A stretch of 64,000 nucleotides of DNA from Drosophila pseudoobscura. Lineage: Eukaryota; Arthropoda; Insecta; Diptera; Drosophilidae. The stretch lies in NCBI RefSeq assembly GCF_009870125.1, contig NC_046683.1, forward strand, positions 5,332,001 through 5,396,000, in the 5' to 3' direction. Positions 1-12,586 of the stretch are shown here, piece after piece. A program made the position numbers and the translations under genes. The notes beneath the pieces are model-generated. The model had not been told where the DNA came from. It was given only the letters and a program-made list of their open reading frames with translations, and made no database searches. Every line of letters starts with the position of its first letter. Positions within the stretch are counted from its first letter, which is position 1.

Positions 1-90
1 AGATTCATGCCATCTTTCCTCTGAAATTAAAAAAAAACCACCATATCTTTCACATGAAAAAAAAAACGATTAATTGGAACTGTTTTAGTT

Positions 91-108
91 CGTTCACTGC
101 AGTGAACG
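91..108. promoter_or_regulatory. 18-bp perfect palindrome in the ND-18 upstream region
   Basis: The 18 bases are self-complementary (CGTTCACTG followed by its reverse complement) and lie 80 bp before the ND-18 ATG. They are followed by direct CGTT repeats at 107-118. This could be a dimeric factor site in the promoter. The perfect symmetry is seen directly; the function is inferred. Confidence 0.35.
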
Positions 109-187
109 TTCGTTCGTTCATGAGCGACCACACTAAACAAAACCGATTGATTTCTGTTCCAAATTTTACGTAATTCTACCTGCGAAA

Positions 188-859
188 ATGTCGCTTATAC
201 GCCAAGTAATGTGCAGGACTACATCCTTTCAGCTGTAAGTGTCAATCGTCGCACACCTTAGAAATGCTAACCATCCATTCGTGTTTTGGTTGGTCTGTAG
301 ATTAAACGTCAATAAAATCACAACTTCCCGCTGCGCTTCTACCAAAGATACTGCTCCATTGGATCTAAAAACGGCCTTGGCCCGTCCTGAGGAGTTGGAA
401 CAGCGCAACAAATTGAGTGGAAAGATCACCGTGCCCACTGCCGTAAATCTTGGTCCCATTTCCGGAGTGCCCGGGGAGCAGCTGAAGGACCGTCGTGTGC
501 GCATTCACATACCACCTAAGAATGCAATGCAAAGCGGCACAGACAACATTAACACTTGGCAAATTGAGTTCGACAATCGGGAGCGATGGGAAAACCCTCT
601 AATGGGCTGGGCCTCTTCGTAAGTATCGCGATTAGACTTTTAGTGGCCTAGTACACATTTGTCTTGCTTTTTCCACAGTGGCGACCCGCTCTCCAATTTA
701 AATGTGCAGTTCGGAACTAAAGACGAAGCCATCACCTACTGTGAACGCAACGGCTGGCGTTGGTATATCGATGGCGAAGAGAAGCCCAAGAAGGAGCGCG
801 TCAAGAACTACGGGATCAACTTTTCCTGGAACAAGCGCACACGTGTCTCCACCAAGTAG
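188..859 (+). CDS. ND-18: NADH dehydrogenase (ubiquinone) 18 kDa subunit, NDUFS4 homologue
   Basis: Three exons, 188-234, 301-618 and 679-859, give 181 aa. Donors are gtaagt at 235 and 619; acceptors are ctgtag and ccacag. The first exon encodes [15 protein letters not shown] plus two bases, a short basic N-terminus that fits a mitochondrial presequence. Exon 2 carries the NDUFS4-family segment [20 protein letters not shown] followed by W-Q-I-E-F-D. Exon 3 carries the conserved [20 protein letters not shown] and the C-terminus ending [13 protein letters not shown]4 is an accessory subunit of the complex I NADH-binding arm on the matrix side of the inner membrane, needed for assembly and stability. 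The length is close to the fly and mammalian proteins. The start is the only ATG that splices in frame to exon 2. It converges with kish on the opposite strand. Confidence 0.96.
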
Positions 860-1510
860 ATTGGGCAGTTTAATCACTCGATGAACTATCACTGTTGAAA
901 TACATGAACAAAAAAATCACGCCTTGAGATTCTTAATGTCCTTCTTGGGCTTCTCCATTGAATGATTTGCACAATTAAGCTTGAAGGGCCAAAGGATGTA
1001 CGCGTAGGGAAGAGACATTGGGCGCGTTCACCAGCACAACTGATTGGATGAGTGATGGATTTCAGAATGTGGAGCGTACTATTATTACCGGCACTGTCGT
1101 ATGCAATCCATCAGTGTGCGCTGAGCAAGTTGCGCTGGTTTCACCAGTACACAAAACCTAATTCAGGGCTGAGCTTCCTAGTTGAACACTATTCAAAATC
1201 CGTGCTGCGATGAGTAATGTAGCCGTCGGTGACCCAAAAGCAGCTAGCTGTGGAGCCTGACTCCTCTGCGACTTTGCTGGTTTACCGCTCAATCATTCTT
1301 CTGCCGGCCACAACACACGCTCCTTTTAAGCGAAACTGCTAGTCATCAGTCACAATCACCGTTAGTTTACAGTAAATTCCAGTGGTAAACAATGCATGTT
1401 TTTGCATGCATATATTTACAATCCGTACATTTCAGTTATACATATATGAAAAACATCGGAGTGTTGAGTTTAAGCCATGAATTTGTCAGTGACATTACTA
1501 AAACTTAGGG

Positions 1511-2501
1511 TTAACTCCAGAAGAGAACAGTGAACGCCATCAACAGGCAAGCGGCACCGACCCAGGGCGACTTTCGCTCACCTATGCGCGCCAGCTTCCA
1601 AAACGTGCCAAGCAGGCTGAAATGAAGAGATATATTTGGTAATTGAACGGAAAGAGGTGGCTTGATGGGTCCTACCCAGTCTTTTTCCGGTCGATGATGC
1701 TGGGGAACATAGACCGCAAATAAGCACAGGTGCAGATCAGGAGCAGGATGACGGACAGCAAGCTTTGGAAATTAAACAGGGCACTCTGGGGAAGACAAAG
1801 ATTTCAGGATTACTGTTTTTCACGTAGGACTATGGGAATCCAAACCATTGCACAAATTTATGGGCTATCTATGGTTAACAACAGAATAGGAAACTAGTGA
1901 CGTGCCATATACATATGCTTGTGAACTAGTTCGTGATCCATATAAAACAACTGGGTCGATAAAAGGAACAGAATGCTTCATTGGACTTTTAATCTAACAG
2001 TTGGTCTAGTGATATAATAGTTCAAATTGTTTTAGAAATGCCAGATAGCATAATATTTATTCGGATCGCCCACAGAAGTTGTTCCCTCCAATATTGAATG
2101 GTGACGATGGCAATGGTAACCTTCCAGGTTTCCTCCTTTTTGAATGTGCCGCCTGTTCCTCTGCGGAATATAGCATATTTCTCTATTAGTTTATACAAAG
2201 AAAACGTATCATCATAAGCAAGCCCAGGATCGAAATTGCATGTGTTGTAGGGTTACTAATAAGTATTAATTTAAATATAAAATAACTGCTTAGGGATTTT
2301 CGATATCCCATCATTATAAATTTGAGGAAAATCTCAAGAATAGTTTGCTGGGCACGCATGCATACGTACTTGAAAATTCTTTTTTTATTGACACTAGTCA
2401 CCTTAAATTGTTGTATTCATAATTGTTTTGTATTCATTTCACACCCTTAATGGGTTAATTTCATGCGAAAATTCGAAAAACATCGATGTTTCATGTACCA
2501 T
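1511..2501 (-). CDS. kish: kish (TMEM167-family small Golgi membrane protein)
   Basis: Read on the minus strand. The exon 1785-1676 encodes [20 protein letters not shown] and continues to DRKKT. After a gtagga donor, the exon 1616-1511 encodes [20 protein letters not shown] and ends VLFWS-stop. This is near-identical in layout to human TMEM167A/kish-A: 72 aa, two membrane segments (about residues 8-24 and 53-71), and a basic loop RIGERKSP. Kish is an early secretory-pathway membrane protein. The body exon begins with the second codon, so the initiator must be a one-codon exon. The best candidate is ATG at 2499-2501, followed by gtacat. A weaker alternative is near 2862. The two body exons are certain; the first exon is tentative. 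Each body exon is too short to appear in a 60-codon ORF scan. Confidence 0.9.
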
Positions 2502-5500
2502 CGTTGCTACTCCAGTATGTATCGGTTGCCTTTCCAGTATTAATCGGCTACCTAATTTGCTAATTTGAGGTCTCGTCGACGCCTACTGCAAAATTGTCCA
2601 AGCTTTTTATGGTTTCCATACGATGGAATATGTTGCTGATCGAGTGTTAGGCTTTAGTCGGTATTTAATTTTTCTGTTCTGAATAAAACGCAGAAAAATC
2701 CCAAATTCTTTTTTATGAACTTCCCAAATTTATTGAGAAATATTTTTTAATTGAAGGTTCTCGAAAATACCCCAATAATAATTATTATGAATAGGCTCTC
2801 TATTACCGATACTCGCCCCAGTGTGTGCAGGATATACAGCAAAAAAGGCTTCAAAAATACCATAGATGTGTCTCAAAAAGACTGGAAAAGATGGCCATCG
2901 ATGTATTCTAGCATTTGGAGTTCAGTAGGGACGGGGCTATCGATAAAAATAACTCTCCAGTTATACTTCGCACGTCTTTCTTCTAAAGTTTTAGTTTATT
3001 AATACTAGGTATAATTTCGTCGTTGCATTGTATACTATAACCGTGAAAAACGTTCGATTTGTGTCGAGATGTAAAAGTGGCAGAAAAATTTCGTCTAATA
3101 ACACATTTTTTACGTTCTGTTGTCTGTGCAATGTTGTGTGCCATGTACTGCATACAGCTCTGAGTTTGATTTGTAATTGATAGTGCGAGAGAGAGAGAGA
3201 GAGAGGACAATTGGATGGATGCCTGCTGAGGAATTGGAGTGGAAGATCCAAAAAATCGCCTTCATCTTTTTTAAACTCAGAAGAGGCTTCACTTCCACAA
3301 AAACTCGCTTTTGCATCACCCAGCCAATTGTGTGCCTGTAGGGTCGGTTGTATCAAATCAGTGTCTACTTTAATTAAAAGTACAGAGCATATATACATAC
3401 TTTTTTAAAATATTCGAATACGATTTCTCGTTTCGTACATTTGTGTGTATGTATTCGCACATATATATAATATCCAGACATATACAAGTGTATCTATTAT
3501 TTGTTGTGTAGTGTATGTGTGTGTAACCAAAGCGCGCTGCGTTTTTTATGAGAGTTCTTAGCCGCTCGTCTTTTTGTGTACATATGTGTCTGTGAACAAA
3601 ACGCAGCCCAACCATAAAAAAAAAAACCAGAAAAGCACCTAACAGTTACACCACTGTCATGCTGATGCTGCCTCGCAATTGTTGCACTTGTTAAGGGGTA
3701 AGTACAAGAAAAGTTCCAATAATACGTGTTCATAAGAAATAAAAATGCACATATACATACATATGTACATACGTATTTATATAAGTCCCCCTTGCACATT
3801 TGTGTGTTTACCGTCGGTCTACCCAAAATGAAATTGTTCAAGGTGGTACATTCCCGCAACGTGCTCTCTTTTCTGGGCTTATTTTGCTCAGTACAACAAC
3901 AAATACAACAGCCAGCTTCGTTGCGATTGGATGTGTGTGCGTGATGATTTGGATGTGTTGTTAATTTAAGAGTATGAAGACCACCTTGTATAGTTACGTC
4001 GTGGGTCCGTCTCCCGTCGGCAAAAGAGTGTTGAGTAATGCTCTTAACAGCACACCAAAAGAGAACCGAATAAATATGTACATACATACACACACACGAT
4101 GCGCCGCAGCAGAGAGAACACTTTGGTCAGCGTCGGGAAAACTCAATATGAAGTGCAAAAGTGAATGTTGTGAGAATAAAAAATGAATTGAAAATTATAG
4201 AACGGGGTTCTACACATGTATGTACATATGTATTTGCCGAGCTGTTGTTGATATTCTCAGAGCGGGGCGAGCCCACTGTTGATGCTATCGCTCGCTATCT
4301 CCATCTTGCTCGGCAACGACGTTGGGAGAGACGTTTTTCCAACAGACACGACATTTACCAAAAACATGTTGGAAGACCATCGACTCTTAGCAGCGGCGTG
4401 GAATACCAATCGAAACACAAAATCGACAAAAAAAAATTAAATAAGGAAAAATAAAAAAAAACGCCAGTGGAAGGATTGTTCGTTCGGTTGAAACAAAATA
4501 AATACGAAGGATAAGGTGAGCTGCATTTTACGTTCTTCAAAGTTGCCTCTGACACGCGCATCCCCACACACATGCAAAAACTGCAACACACAAATAGCCC
4601 CAGAGAGGGGACACTCGAACCCAAGGAAAAGAGCTGGGCAGGCTCTCTTTATTTTTGTTTTCAGTGTGTTCTTTACTCTGCTTTCTACCATCGTGCGTGA
4701 TTTAGTGAGTGCGGGGTTGATTTGTTTCTTTCGTTGCGGGTCGACGAAAAATAAATTTGCCTTTATCGGGTTGTGTATGTAATATTTTAAATTTTATTAG
4801 TTGCAAAAACTAGTTATAATATAAGGTGTGCTATTGAGGGGGCGAAAATTTACGCAATGTTTTGACATTTCACATTTTGCCTAGTTCGTGCTCGCTCTCG
4901 TTAGCTCACGTACACAGTCTACAGGCTGCCACACGTACACACATACACATATATGCTTGAACACCGCCATCACAGTATTCGGCCATTGCTTTAGTAAGTT
5001 ATAGCAGTGTTGCATTTGGCTGACAGTGTTGTGTGCTGCTGGAGTGGAGCTTTTCTTCTGACAGTAGTGTATTTAGAAAAAAAATGCATGCTTAAAGCGT
5101 ACAAGAGGAATAGTATAAATATGTATGTATGTATATTCTTAATTAGCATGAAGTCGATGTAGCGATGTCCGTAGTTGCTAACAAATGTACTTTACTTGTG
5201 TGTATTTACGAAGCCGACATTATATTGATGTATTATGATGTATGTAACAGCCAGAAGGCAGCGTTTGTTGCAAAGTTCTCAGACACTAAGCAATCAAACA
5301 ATCAACAATTTAGTAGATACGAAAAATCGAGATATTGATCAGATGGGATCGGTATTATAGCTGGAATAAAGGGAATAATTTTGCGTAGCGATCCCCTGCC
5401 GTGCGATCGCTCTCCATCTCTTTCTCGTCCAGTGGCTCCACCTTGCATGGAGAGTGAGATATAAACGTTGATGGTACATGGTGGGTGGGAAGAGAGATTG

Positions 5501-7019
5501 GGAGATATGTACATATAACGGAACGTGTGGTGTGGAAACACTTAAATATTTGTCATTAGAGGAAAAGAGCATGGACGGAGTTGAGAAATATACTTTTACA
5601 AAACTACACTTGAATTTTAATCATAAAATGGCATGTACATATGTACGTACATACGTATGTATGTGTGTACTGACTGAGTACCGGGAATTGTGGTGTTGCG
5701 GCTTTGGAACCACAACAAAAATGTAGATTACATCTGTTGCTTGGATGGTTTTTTTTTTGGCGCGCTTTTTGCATTTATGTGAAACTAATTTCGTACGGCT
5801 CCTGGCAAATAGATCGTCCACATGATAGTTCCATGACATAGTAATCCAATCGCAATAATAATAACAATTATTTCAATTATCTTCAGAAAGACTTGTGATG
5901 AAGTTGTCTGATCTAAATCTAAACATAAATTCCCAGTATCAATTTAACACATACGCTTTTGAAGTGACTGTCCCCAAACATTGTCAAGTGCACATTGCTC
6001 TTTTTGTTGTTGTTGTTTTTGTTTATTGTTCTTACAGGTACGGTTTGTCATGCTATCGGCTTTGCGCTGTGCCAGAATAGAGGCGCAGCGCATGAGCGAG
6101 CGATAGCGCAGTGCCGTGGACTTGGGCATTTATTTATAAATCCAAAAGAGGTGTGTGTGTGTGTGTCTGTGTGTTTGTGTGCGAACATTTCAACGAAATC
6201 TGCACAAATACTAATTAAACGGAGATCACGTGATCGTGCTCTGATCGATTTGAAAAGAGAAGCCAGGGACTAGTCATATCAACATATCGGCCCCTACTGC
6301 TGACCAGGGCTGCGTCTTGTCCATTTGCATCTCTCGCTTATTTTGTTTACATATATTAGCGTGTACTTTTTTCGGTAGATAGGAAGAGTACACAGATGTA
6401 TGCCTACAAAAGCCAGGATCAGAAGAGAGTCCACAGCTTGCTTGTCAATGCTTACCTAGTCCCGTTCTCCCGCTCTCACGCTCTCTCTTTTACTCTCCCT
6501 TCTCTCCATCTCTCCCTTTCTCTCTCTCTCTCTGGCTTATTCAATCGATCGAGGGAAACAACTTGTCAAAAATAGTTTTGTTGGCAAGCTGAGCACCTCT
6601 GTACCTATTCGTTTGCTAATCTAATTAGAAACCCGTCCTATTCGCTGGGTGTGCACTTACAAAAAATATTTCCGCCAAGCCAAGAGCCATTTCCTCTGCC
6701 ATAACGGTACCTTACCTACTGCTATTGGAGCAATTGGCAATTTTCATGTGCATGTGTATGTAAATGTGTGTGTATAATTACCGTTGGCAGGCAGTAGTGT
6801 GAAATGTCAATTAATAAACGTAGAGAAAATATACCTGTATATGTATAAAAAAAAAAGCTGAAAGGTTTTTGCATTTATTCTTACCAATGTCCAATCAGAA
6901 TTCCGTTGATTTGTATGGTGGTACTTTAAAAATCATATTGTAAATTGTTAAAACCATTAAGGAAAGAAATTAGATTACTGAGATAGTTGGCGATTTTTTT
7001 GTGCCGCAAAATATCTGAA
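2502..7019. other. Non-coding region between kish and the Pfrx leader
   Basis: I found no protein-coding gene here. It contains GA, GT and CA microsatellites (a GA run at about 3183-3205, a GT run at about 6151-6180) and many short TATGTACATA-type simple motifs. Two strong donor-like sites on the plus strand, ggtaagta near 3697 and aggtgagc near 4514, could end untranslated first exons of Pfrx or of a non-coding transcript. A fragment at about 5236-5275 resembles the start of the DINE-1 core (tatgtaacag ccagaaggca). The leader-exon idea is inference. Confidence 0.4.
2938..2945. promoter_or_regulatory. DRE box (TATCGATA) upstream of kish
   Basis: The exact 8-mer TATCGATA is the core of the DREF-binding element found at many Drosophila housekeeping promoters. 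It lies about 440 bp upstream of the tentative kish initiator on the minus strand. Binding is inferred. Confidence 0.45.
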
Positions 7020-7474
7020 CTGGTAGCACTGTTCATAATCTGTGCCTAGACAAACCCACCGATTGCGATTACCGACAGCACAACGGACGGCGACGACGAC
7101 GGCGACGACGGCAACGGCAACGGCAACGCCGACGTCGGATCGCGCGCGTGCCGTTTGCTGCTCTACCTTGCCTTTTGCTCATTCCTATTTCGAAAAGCGA
7201 CAAGCGACGTGTGCGGAACGGAACGCGTTGCGCAGCGGTGATTTCGATCTTGCTTTGGATCGATTTTTGTTTTTTTTTTTCCCCCCCTCGTGCGTTCTGT
7301 GTCTTTGCTTTATTTATTATTACTGAGACTTTCGTGTGGTCCCGCGTTGTTTTTTGTTGCTTGTTCTGGCCGTCTTATCGATAGACAACGATCTAATAAA
7401 AGGAAAACAAAAAACAAATCAAATCGAATCAAAATAAAAAATCAAAAATCAACGCTGCTCGGCTTTGTGCAGCC
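7020..7474 (+). other. Pfrx: Probable untranslated leader exon of Pfrx (proximal promoter)
   Basis: A GC-richer stretch with CGACGG-type repeats (about 7085-7135) is followed by an A-rich leader and a well-placed ATG at 7475. A DRE box TATCGATA occurs at 7376-7383. This looks like a Drosophila 5' UTR, but no splice link to the Pfrx body could be proved. Confidence 0.3.
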
Positions 7475-7633
7475 ATGGCTCAATGCTGCGGGAGCTCCTC
7501 GCCTTGCAGCATCTCCAGTTCAGCTCCCAGCAATGCAGCAGCGCCAGCACCAGCACCAGCCCCAGCCCCAGCCCCAGTCCCGAACCAGATGACGGGTCAA
7601 TCGCTCTTGTTGTGTATGTATGGGGCCAGCTGA
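7475..7633 (+). CDS. Short Ala/Pro-rich ORF, possible alternative N-terminal exon of Pfrx
   Basis: The ATG at 7475 has a good context (gcagccATGGCT). The reading starts MAQCCGSSSPCSISSSAPSN, runs through an Ala-Pro repeat encoded by CCAGCA/CCAGCC triplets, and stops after 52 codons. A donor gtgtat near 7611 would leave phase 2, which matches the acceptor at 16146 and so would join in frame to the Pfrx body. A stronger gtatgt donor two bases further on would not. This is either a true alternative first coding exon or a chance upstream ORF. Confidence 0.3.
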   Translation: MAQCCGSSSPCSISSSAPSNAAAPAPAPAPAPAPVPNQMTGQSLLLCMYGAS

Positions 7634-9952
7634 CGGCAGCTCCAATACCGTATAAGCTCCCATTTCCTCCCGCATTTAGCCCACTTTGCACTGCTGTGTG
7701 GCTGTTTTTTTTCTGCCTTTTTTTTTTTGGCTTTTGACGCGACTTTCTGGCATGCATGTATACATACATACATACACACACACATACATACACGTATTAC
7801 GTACATATATAGTTTATGCATTCGCGCATTTAGCATTTATTTGGTTAAATTAAATTTACGTTTATTAAAACACATATTCCATATTTTTTTTGACGAAGGT
7901 GCTGTTCAGACTCTTCCCATTTCTGATTGAGCATCGACACAAACAAAAAAAAAAAAAAAACATTGTCGTTGGATGTTTTATTTTGCGAGTTTATTTCTCG
8001 GTTGCATGCGATTTTCCTCATCTTTGGAGACTTTTCAAGCAGATTGAATTCCCCCTTTGCCCCTTCTGAATATTGGAAATTTTAAATATGCTGGGCTTCC
8101 ATTTGTTTAAGCACTCAAATTAACCAGGTCGATCCAATATAGGCCTTACCACGGATAGGTGCTTTATAAACTTAGCTTTAGTTTATTTTTTCTTGTTTTA
8201 TTCAAGAGATTTAAAAGAGTTCGAAGCGCTCCCTCCCTAAATGAGATAGACATCGGGATTCAAATCTCAACTTAATTATTTCCTTAAGTGCATCCTCTCT
8301 CCAAAATTTGCATATGTATATGTATACATGTGTATCTGTCCGTAACTGCTTGACACAGGATAAAGGAGTGCAAGGATTGACATCAGAATACAACAGGCTC
8401 TCACGAGCTCGCTCTTTCTCTCTCTCTCTCTTTCCATATTTCACACATCATCGTAGCGTCATGTCCCAAGACAATCACCCCCCCCCCCCCCCCACTCCTC
8501 GCATTAACCAAGAAATTAATCTCGTATTTCTTTTTTTGCAAATAGCGATACCATCAGAGAGATAGAGAGAGTGCATGCGCCACCCATCGGCTCCGATTCC
8601 CATTCCGACGTTTACGTATAATTACTTATAAAACACATTGTCTGATGGACATAAATCATAGGATTACTTATAGATATACTTACCGACGACTGAGTCAGCC
8701 ACAGGTCTTAGCAGAGGTGCAGTGAAAATCTAGAGTCGTTAGTGAATACTTCATTTTATACTCATTCGATTTGAGGCAAGACATTTCGGATAGTAAGGAA
8801 TTGGTTTCACATTTCATAACTTGGGAAATGAGCATTCCAGATTCGCTGATTTTTTGTTAGCCAAGTCCCAACCATTCTTTTGTTTTTTATAACGCCACCT
8901 TAGGGTATATTGTTGCTTATATTTTTAAAATATTTATTGAAAAGAGTTTGATTTTCCATCATTTCCATCGAACGAATTTCACGTGACGGCGGAAGGTGGA
9001 AATATCCATGCACTATTAATTTCTGGAAGTTTTTTTTAACAATTATGGTTCTCTGACAGCATTCGATTACCTTTTCAACTAAAAATAGATCCGCGTAATC
9101 CCCAACGGCTTTATTACTTCTTTGTTTTACTTGAAGTTCCTTTGTTAATCGGAAAAGTGTCGACATGCCGTGGAAAAAGAAGAAAGAACAAGTTCATATT
9201 GGCTTGCGACTGATAAACAATTTTCAAGGGGGTTCAACAATAAAAACCTTGAGGATTTCGAAGATAGTAGGAATATGAATCCTCAAAATTAACATTCAAT
9301 TACTCAAACTGCACTTTTAAGATAAAATTAAAACTAACCCAGGTATCGTAGGAGTATTTTTCTGCTCTCTTTTATTAGGTGTATTGAAATTTATTCATAT
9401 TCAATCAAAATTTTCGGGCCTTGAACTTGAACTTCACTATCGAATAAATATATGGTAAATCTTCTAGACATCGTAGCACCATGTACTCGTTAAAATATCA
9501 TTATTCTTCAAAAGCTGAAATGATCGAATGCCCCCCCTGCGTGCCCGAAGTTTGAGTGAGTTTTTTTCAGTGTCCTCACGTTAGACTCGTATCTCGTACG
9601 CAGTAAATTGAAGAGGTACGAATTGAATGAGTGATAGTGGGGGGTGTTTCTCAATTAATATCGAGTGCACTCATTTGTATTTGTTGTTTGTTTGCCTGAA
9701 TTTGTGTGTGTGTACACACCGTACATACTACGGTTCACTCAGTGTTCCCATCTTTTCAGAAGAAAAAAAAAAACAAATCATGACAAAAGCTGCATTTAAA
9801 AAAGAAAATCAAAAGCTTTTAAAAAAAGAAACTGTTGGTTTTTTCTTCAATAGTAAAATATTATCAAAATCGAATGAGTTTTGCACAGCTTTTGCAAAAC
9901 ATAGATAAATATTTGTTTATTTTTTTATGCGGTAAGCACCGCGATTCTACTT
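7634..9952. other. Non-coding stretch with simple repeats
   Basis: No gene was recognised. It contains TACATA/CACACA motifs near 7757-7810, a CT run at about 8413-8432, an uninterrupted run of 16 C at 8478-8493, and AT-rich sequence. It most likely belongs to a long Pfrx intron or intergenic space. Confidence 0.5.
8478..8493 (+). repeat. Poly-C run, 16 bases
   Basis: Sixteen consecutive C are seen directly. Such a tract is rare in Drosophila DNA and prone to slippage and sequencing error. Confidence 0.9.
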
Positions 9953-10505
9953 TTTAACCGGTACTCAATCAGTAAATATAACTTATGTAATTTGTACAAT
10001 ATATTTTATTAATTTTTACTATCGCTGCTCTGACGAGAGATTTTGACATATTAGATTTGATCTGTTCCCATTTTTTTTTGTTCTTCGTCCGCCTCTTTAT
10101 TTCTTTTTCCGTCTCACCAACTCCAGCCGTTTATCTCGATTCCTTGTGCTCTCTTACGCTCCCTTAAGCACACTGCAAGAGAAAAGCTTGCATGTGTGTG
10201 TGAGAAAGAGAGGTTTAAGGTTTTACCGTATCTTAAAAATTGTGGACGCCATAGAGTTTTGTCCGTTGTGCGCCCGAAAGGGGGCGGGACGAAATACACT
10301 TTTAAATGTGTGATATTTTAGGATTTTGATTTCTCTAGCTCTTATGATCTCTGAGAACTAGTCGTCAAACAAGACGGACGGAGGATGAAGAATATATATA
10401 CTCTATGGGGTCGGAAACCGTCCTTTCTTTTGGGTGTGACACACCTCCACTTGCACCATAAAACTAATATACCCCCATGCTCTTCGACTACTGGGTATTA
10501 CTGGT
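9953..10505 (+). mobile_element. Degenerate DINE-1-like (Helitron-type) copy
   Basis: It begins with accggtactcaatcagtaaa, a decayed match to tatacccgatactcagtcag at 34509. It continues with a gcacactgcaagaga block, then ctcttatgatctctgagaac and caaacaagacggacgg. It ends with cctaatatacccc-like and actgggtatta sequence. The same ordered blocks occur at 34466-34865 and, inverted, at 47812-47985 and 53040-53460. I call the family DINE-1/INE-1 from memory of its core motifs. Confidence 0.6.
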
Positions 10506-10759
10506 ATTGGCCAGAACTAGCTATTAAACAGCTTTTAAAGGCCTTTTAATTGTTTTTGGTTTGCGGTGAGTAAGAAAAATAATAAAAACACCAAAGAACA
10601 CAAAGAACTGAGTGTCCATGTCGTTTCCTTCATTTCATTTAACTCATAAATATGTATGCATGTGTATGTGACTGAATGCCACACACTCGCCTACACACCC
10701 ACACAAACTCAATTCAAATCGAGTGCATTCTCTTGGAGTGGAGTTACGGTACACACACA

Positions 10760-11706
10760 CAGTGGCGGACAGTGAAATGGACAGTGGACACTCAGGCCGG
10801 CAACAATTTTTATTGTTTAGATACATTCATTAGCTTCTAATTAACGTGTCTTTTTCTCACATAAAATCAAGAAGTTTAAACAAAAACAAAAGAAGCCGAC
10901 AGGGCAGCTTTGTTGGCATTGGGTTCAGAACACATTAGTTCTGCCACTATTGGCCCCAACCTTGGGTATACCAAATTTCGAAAAACTCGGGAGGTAAGAG
11001 AAAGACCACCCCAAAGGACCATCCACTTAGGATCGCGTGAGCATCGAAAATCGGTTAAAAATAGCATACGATATCGCTAGACAATGTATTCAGACATGAC
11101 TTAATGGTCTTCGGTCTGCAAATATGCCACATTCTATCGGAAGAAATGCTCTAGAAAAGCCGACAATGGACTTTAAATGATTTGAGAAACGTCATGTTTT
11201 TAATGGAGCTAAGATAAACGGACTGGGTTGCGAAAGTATGACGTATGATCGCCGCAAAGTCGGAGAACAACTGCCCAAAACTAACGAACGGTAAGGCAAG
11301 GAGGCAGCAGGATGGTCTGGGGATTTTAGTATATTTTGGTCAATTTGAGAGGTAACCCTCAAAACCGTTCAATGAGGAGCTCTTTCCGCATACTGATGCC
11401 CTCATCTTCTAGGATGATTTCGTATTCCAGATTCTAATTTTATTTCCGGACTTAAAGCCTGGTATTAATCTTTCCGTACAACTATAAAAGTGAATCCGAA
11501 AGTGAATGCTTTTTGATTTGATGATTTTTTGGAAAACAAGGAAATTTTGGTTAAAATTTTCGGTGTTTTTTGTGTGTTTTATATTTATATTATTTAATTA
11601 GGTGGATGAGCTCTTTTTCTTTCTTGAAAAAACAAGACATAACTTTGTAAACACAAAAGAAAATCGACTTTTTTTCGACTTGTCCACATTTTGCTGACCG
11701 CTACTG
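10760..11706 (+). mobile_element. Decayed Tc1-like DNA transposon with terminal inverted repeats
   Basis: The left end cagtggcggacagtgaaatg at 10760 and the right end, read inverted from 11706 (cagtagcggtcagcaaaatg), form imperfect terminal inverted repeats; the right end is followed by TA. Between them the broken plus-strand reading shows Tc1 transposase hallmarks. A KRT-HLGSREHRKSVKNSIRY-like region lies near 11015. A segment near 11190-11330 matches the DESKFN...GGGSVMVWG block (here KINGLGCES and GGSRMVWG). Stops and frameshifts abound, so it cannot make transposase. The length of about 947 bp suggests internal deletion relative to Tc1 elements of 1.3-1.7 kb. Confidence 0.75.
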
Positions 11707-12586
11707 TATGTACATATGTATGTATGTGTGTTTGCATGCGTGCGTGGATATTCCCAGGGAGTCCTTGCAAGACCATACCCAAAAATGGAGCTGAACCATC
11801 ACATGCTGTTTCGGTCCCGGGATTGCAATTTTTCTAGGACGATTTCCCTCTAGGACAGAGCAGAGGGACACACAGAGAACTGTCCAAGTGCCTAAATTTG
11901 CACAAAAGTACTCCATTGTCTTTCAGGTCTACACTCTAGAGTTATCGGCACTCACATCTATTTCCCATGGGTGGAAACGCTATCATATGAACATACATAT
12001 GTAATGGGTTCCAAGGTGCTTTGGGGTCCGCTTGGATATTTCGCACGATTGATGGCGATGGCGATTGCGTTGGCAGTTCTACTGATAAGAGCCCCAGCTG
12101 TTGACCCGCCACAATATTTGTACATCATTTGATGTGCCCTTTTGGACGGCTTCAGGCCTTATCAGGGTTCGTACGGGCTTGGCTATTCATTTTGTCGATA
12201 GTGGGTGTTGTTATTGGTTGTTTGTTATTTCTTCTGTTGGAAAATTTTTGTGTTATTTCTGTGTTTTGAGAAGGGTGTGTGGGTCCAGAGTAGGGTGGAC
12301 CTTATATGTATTATGGCCGAGATGCATATTTAAAGGTCAGGTCCTCCATTATCTGCTTGTTCTTACCTGCAGCTGTTTGCAGTCGTATCCCTCCACATCT
12401 ACATATCCTTTACGCCTCTGATAGTGGGATTTCCAAGGCTCGAGTAAATTTTTTTTTTGCTGGAGATGCTTTCAGTTCCCTGTATCTGGCGCCGTTTTGT
12501 CGATCAAAGATGAAGCACCTTCCTTTGAATACTCTATGTCCCTGGTCTCTTAACGCTTAACGTTTTCCCGGAGTTTCTTGTAAACT

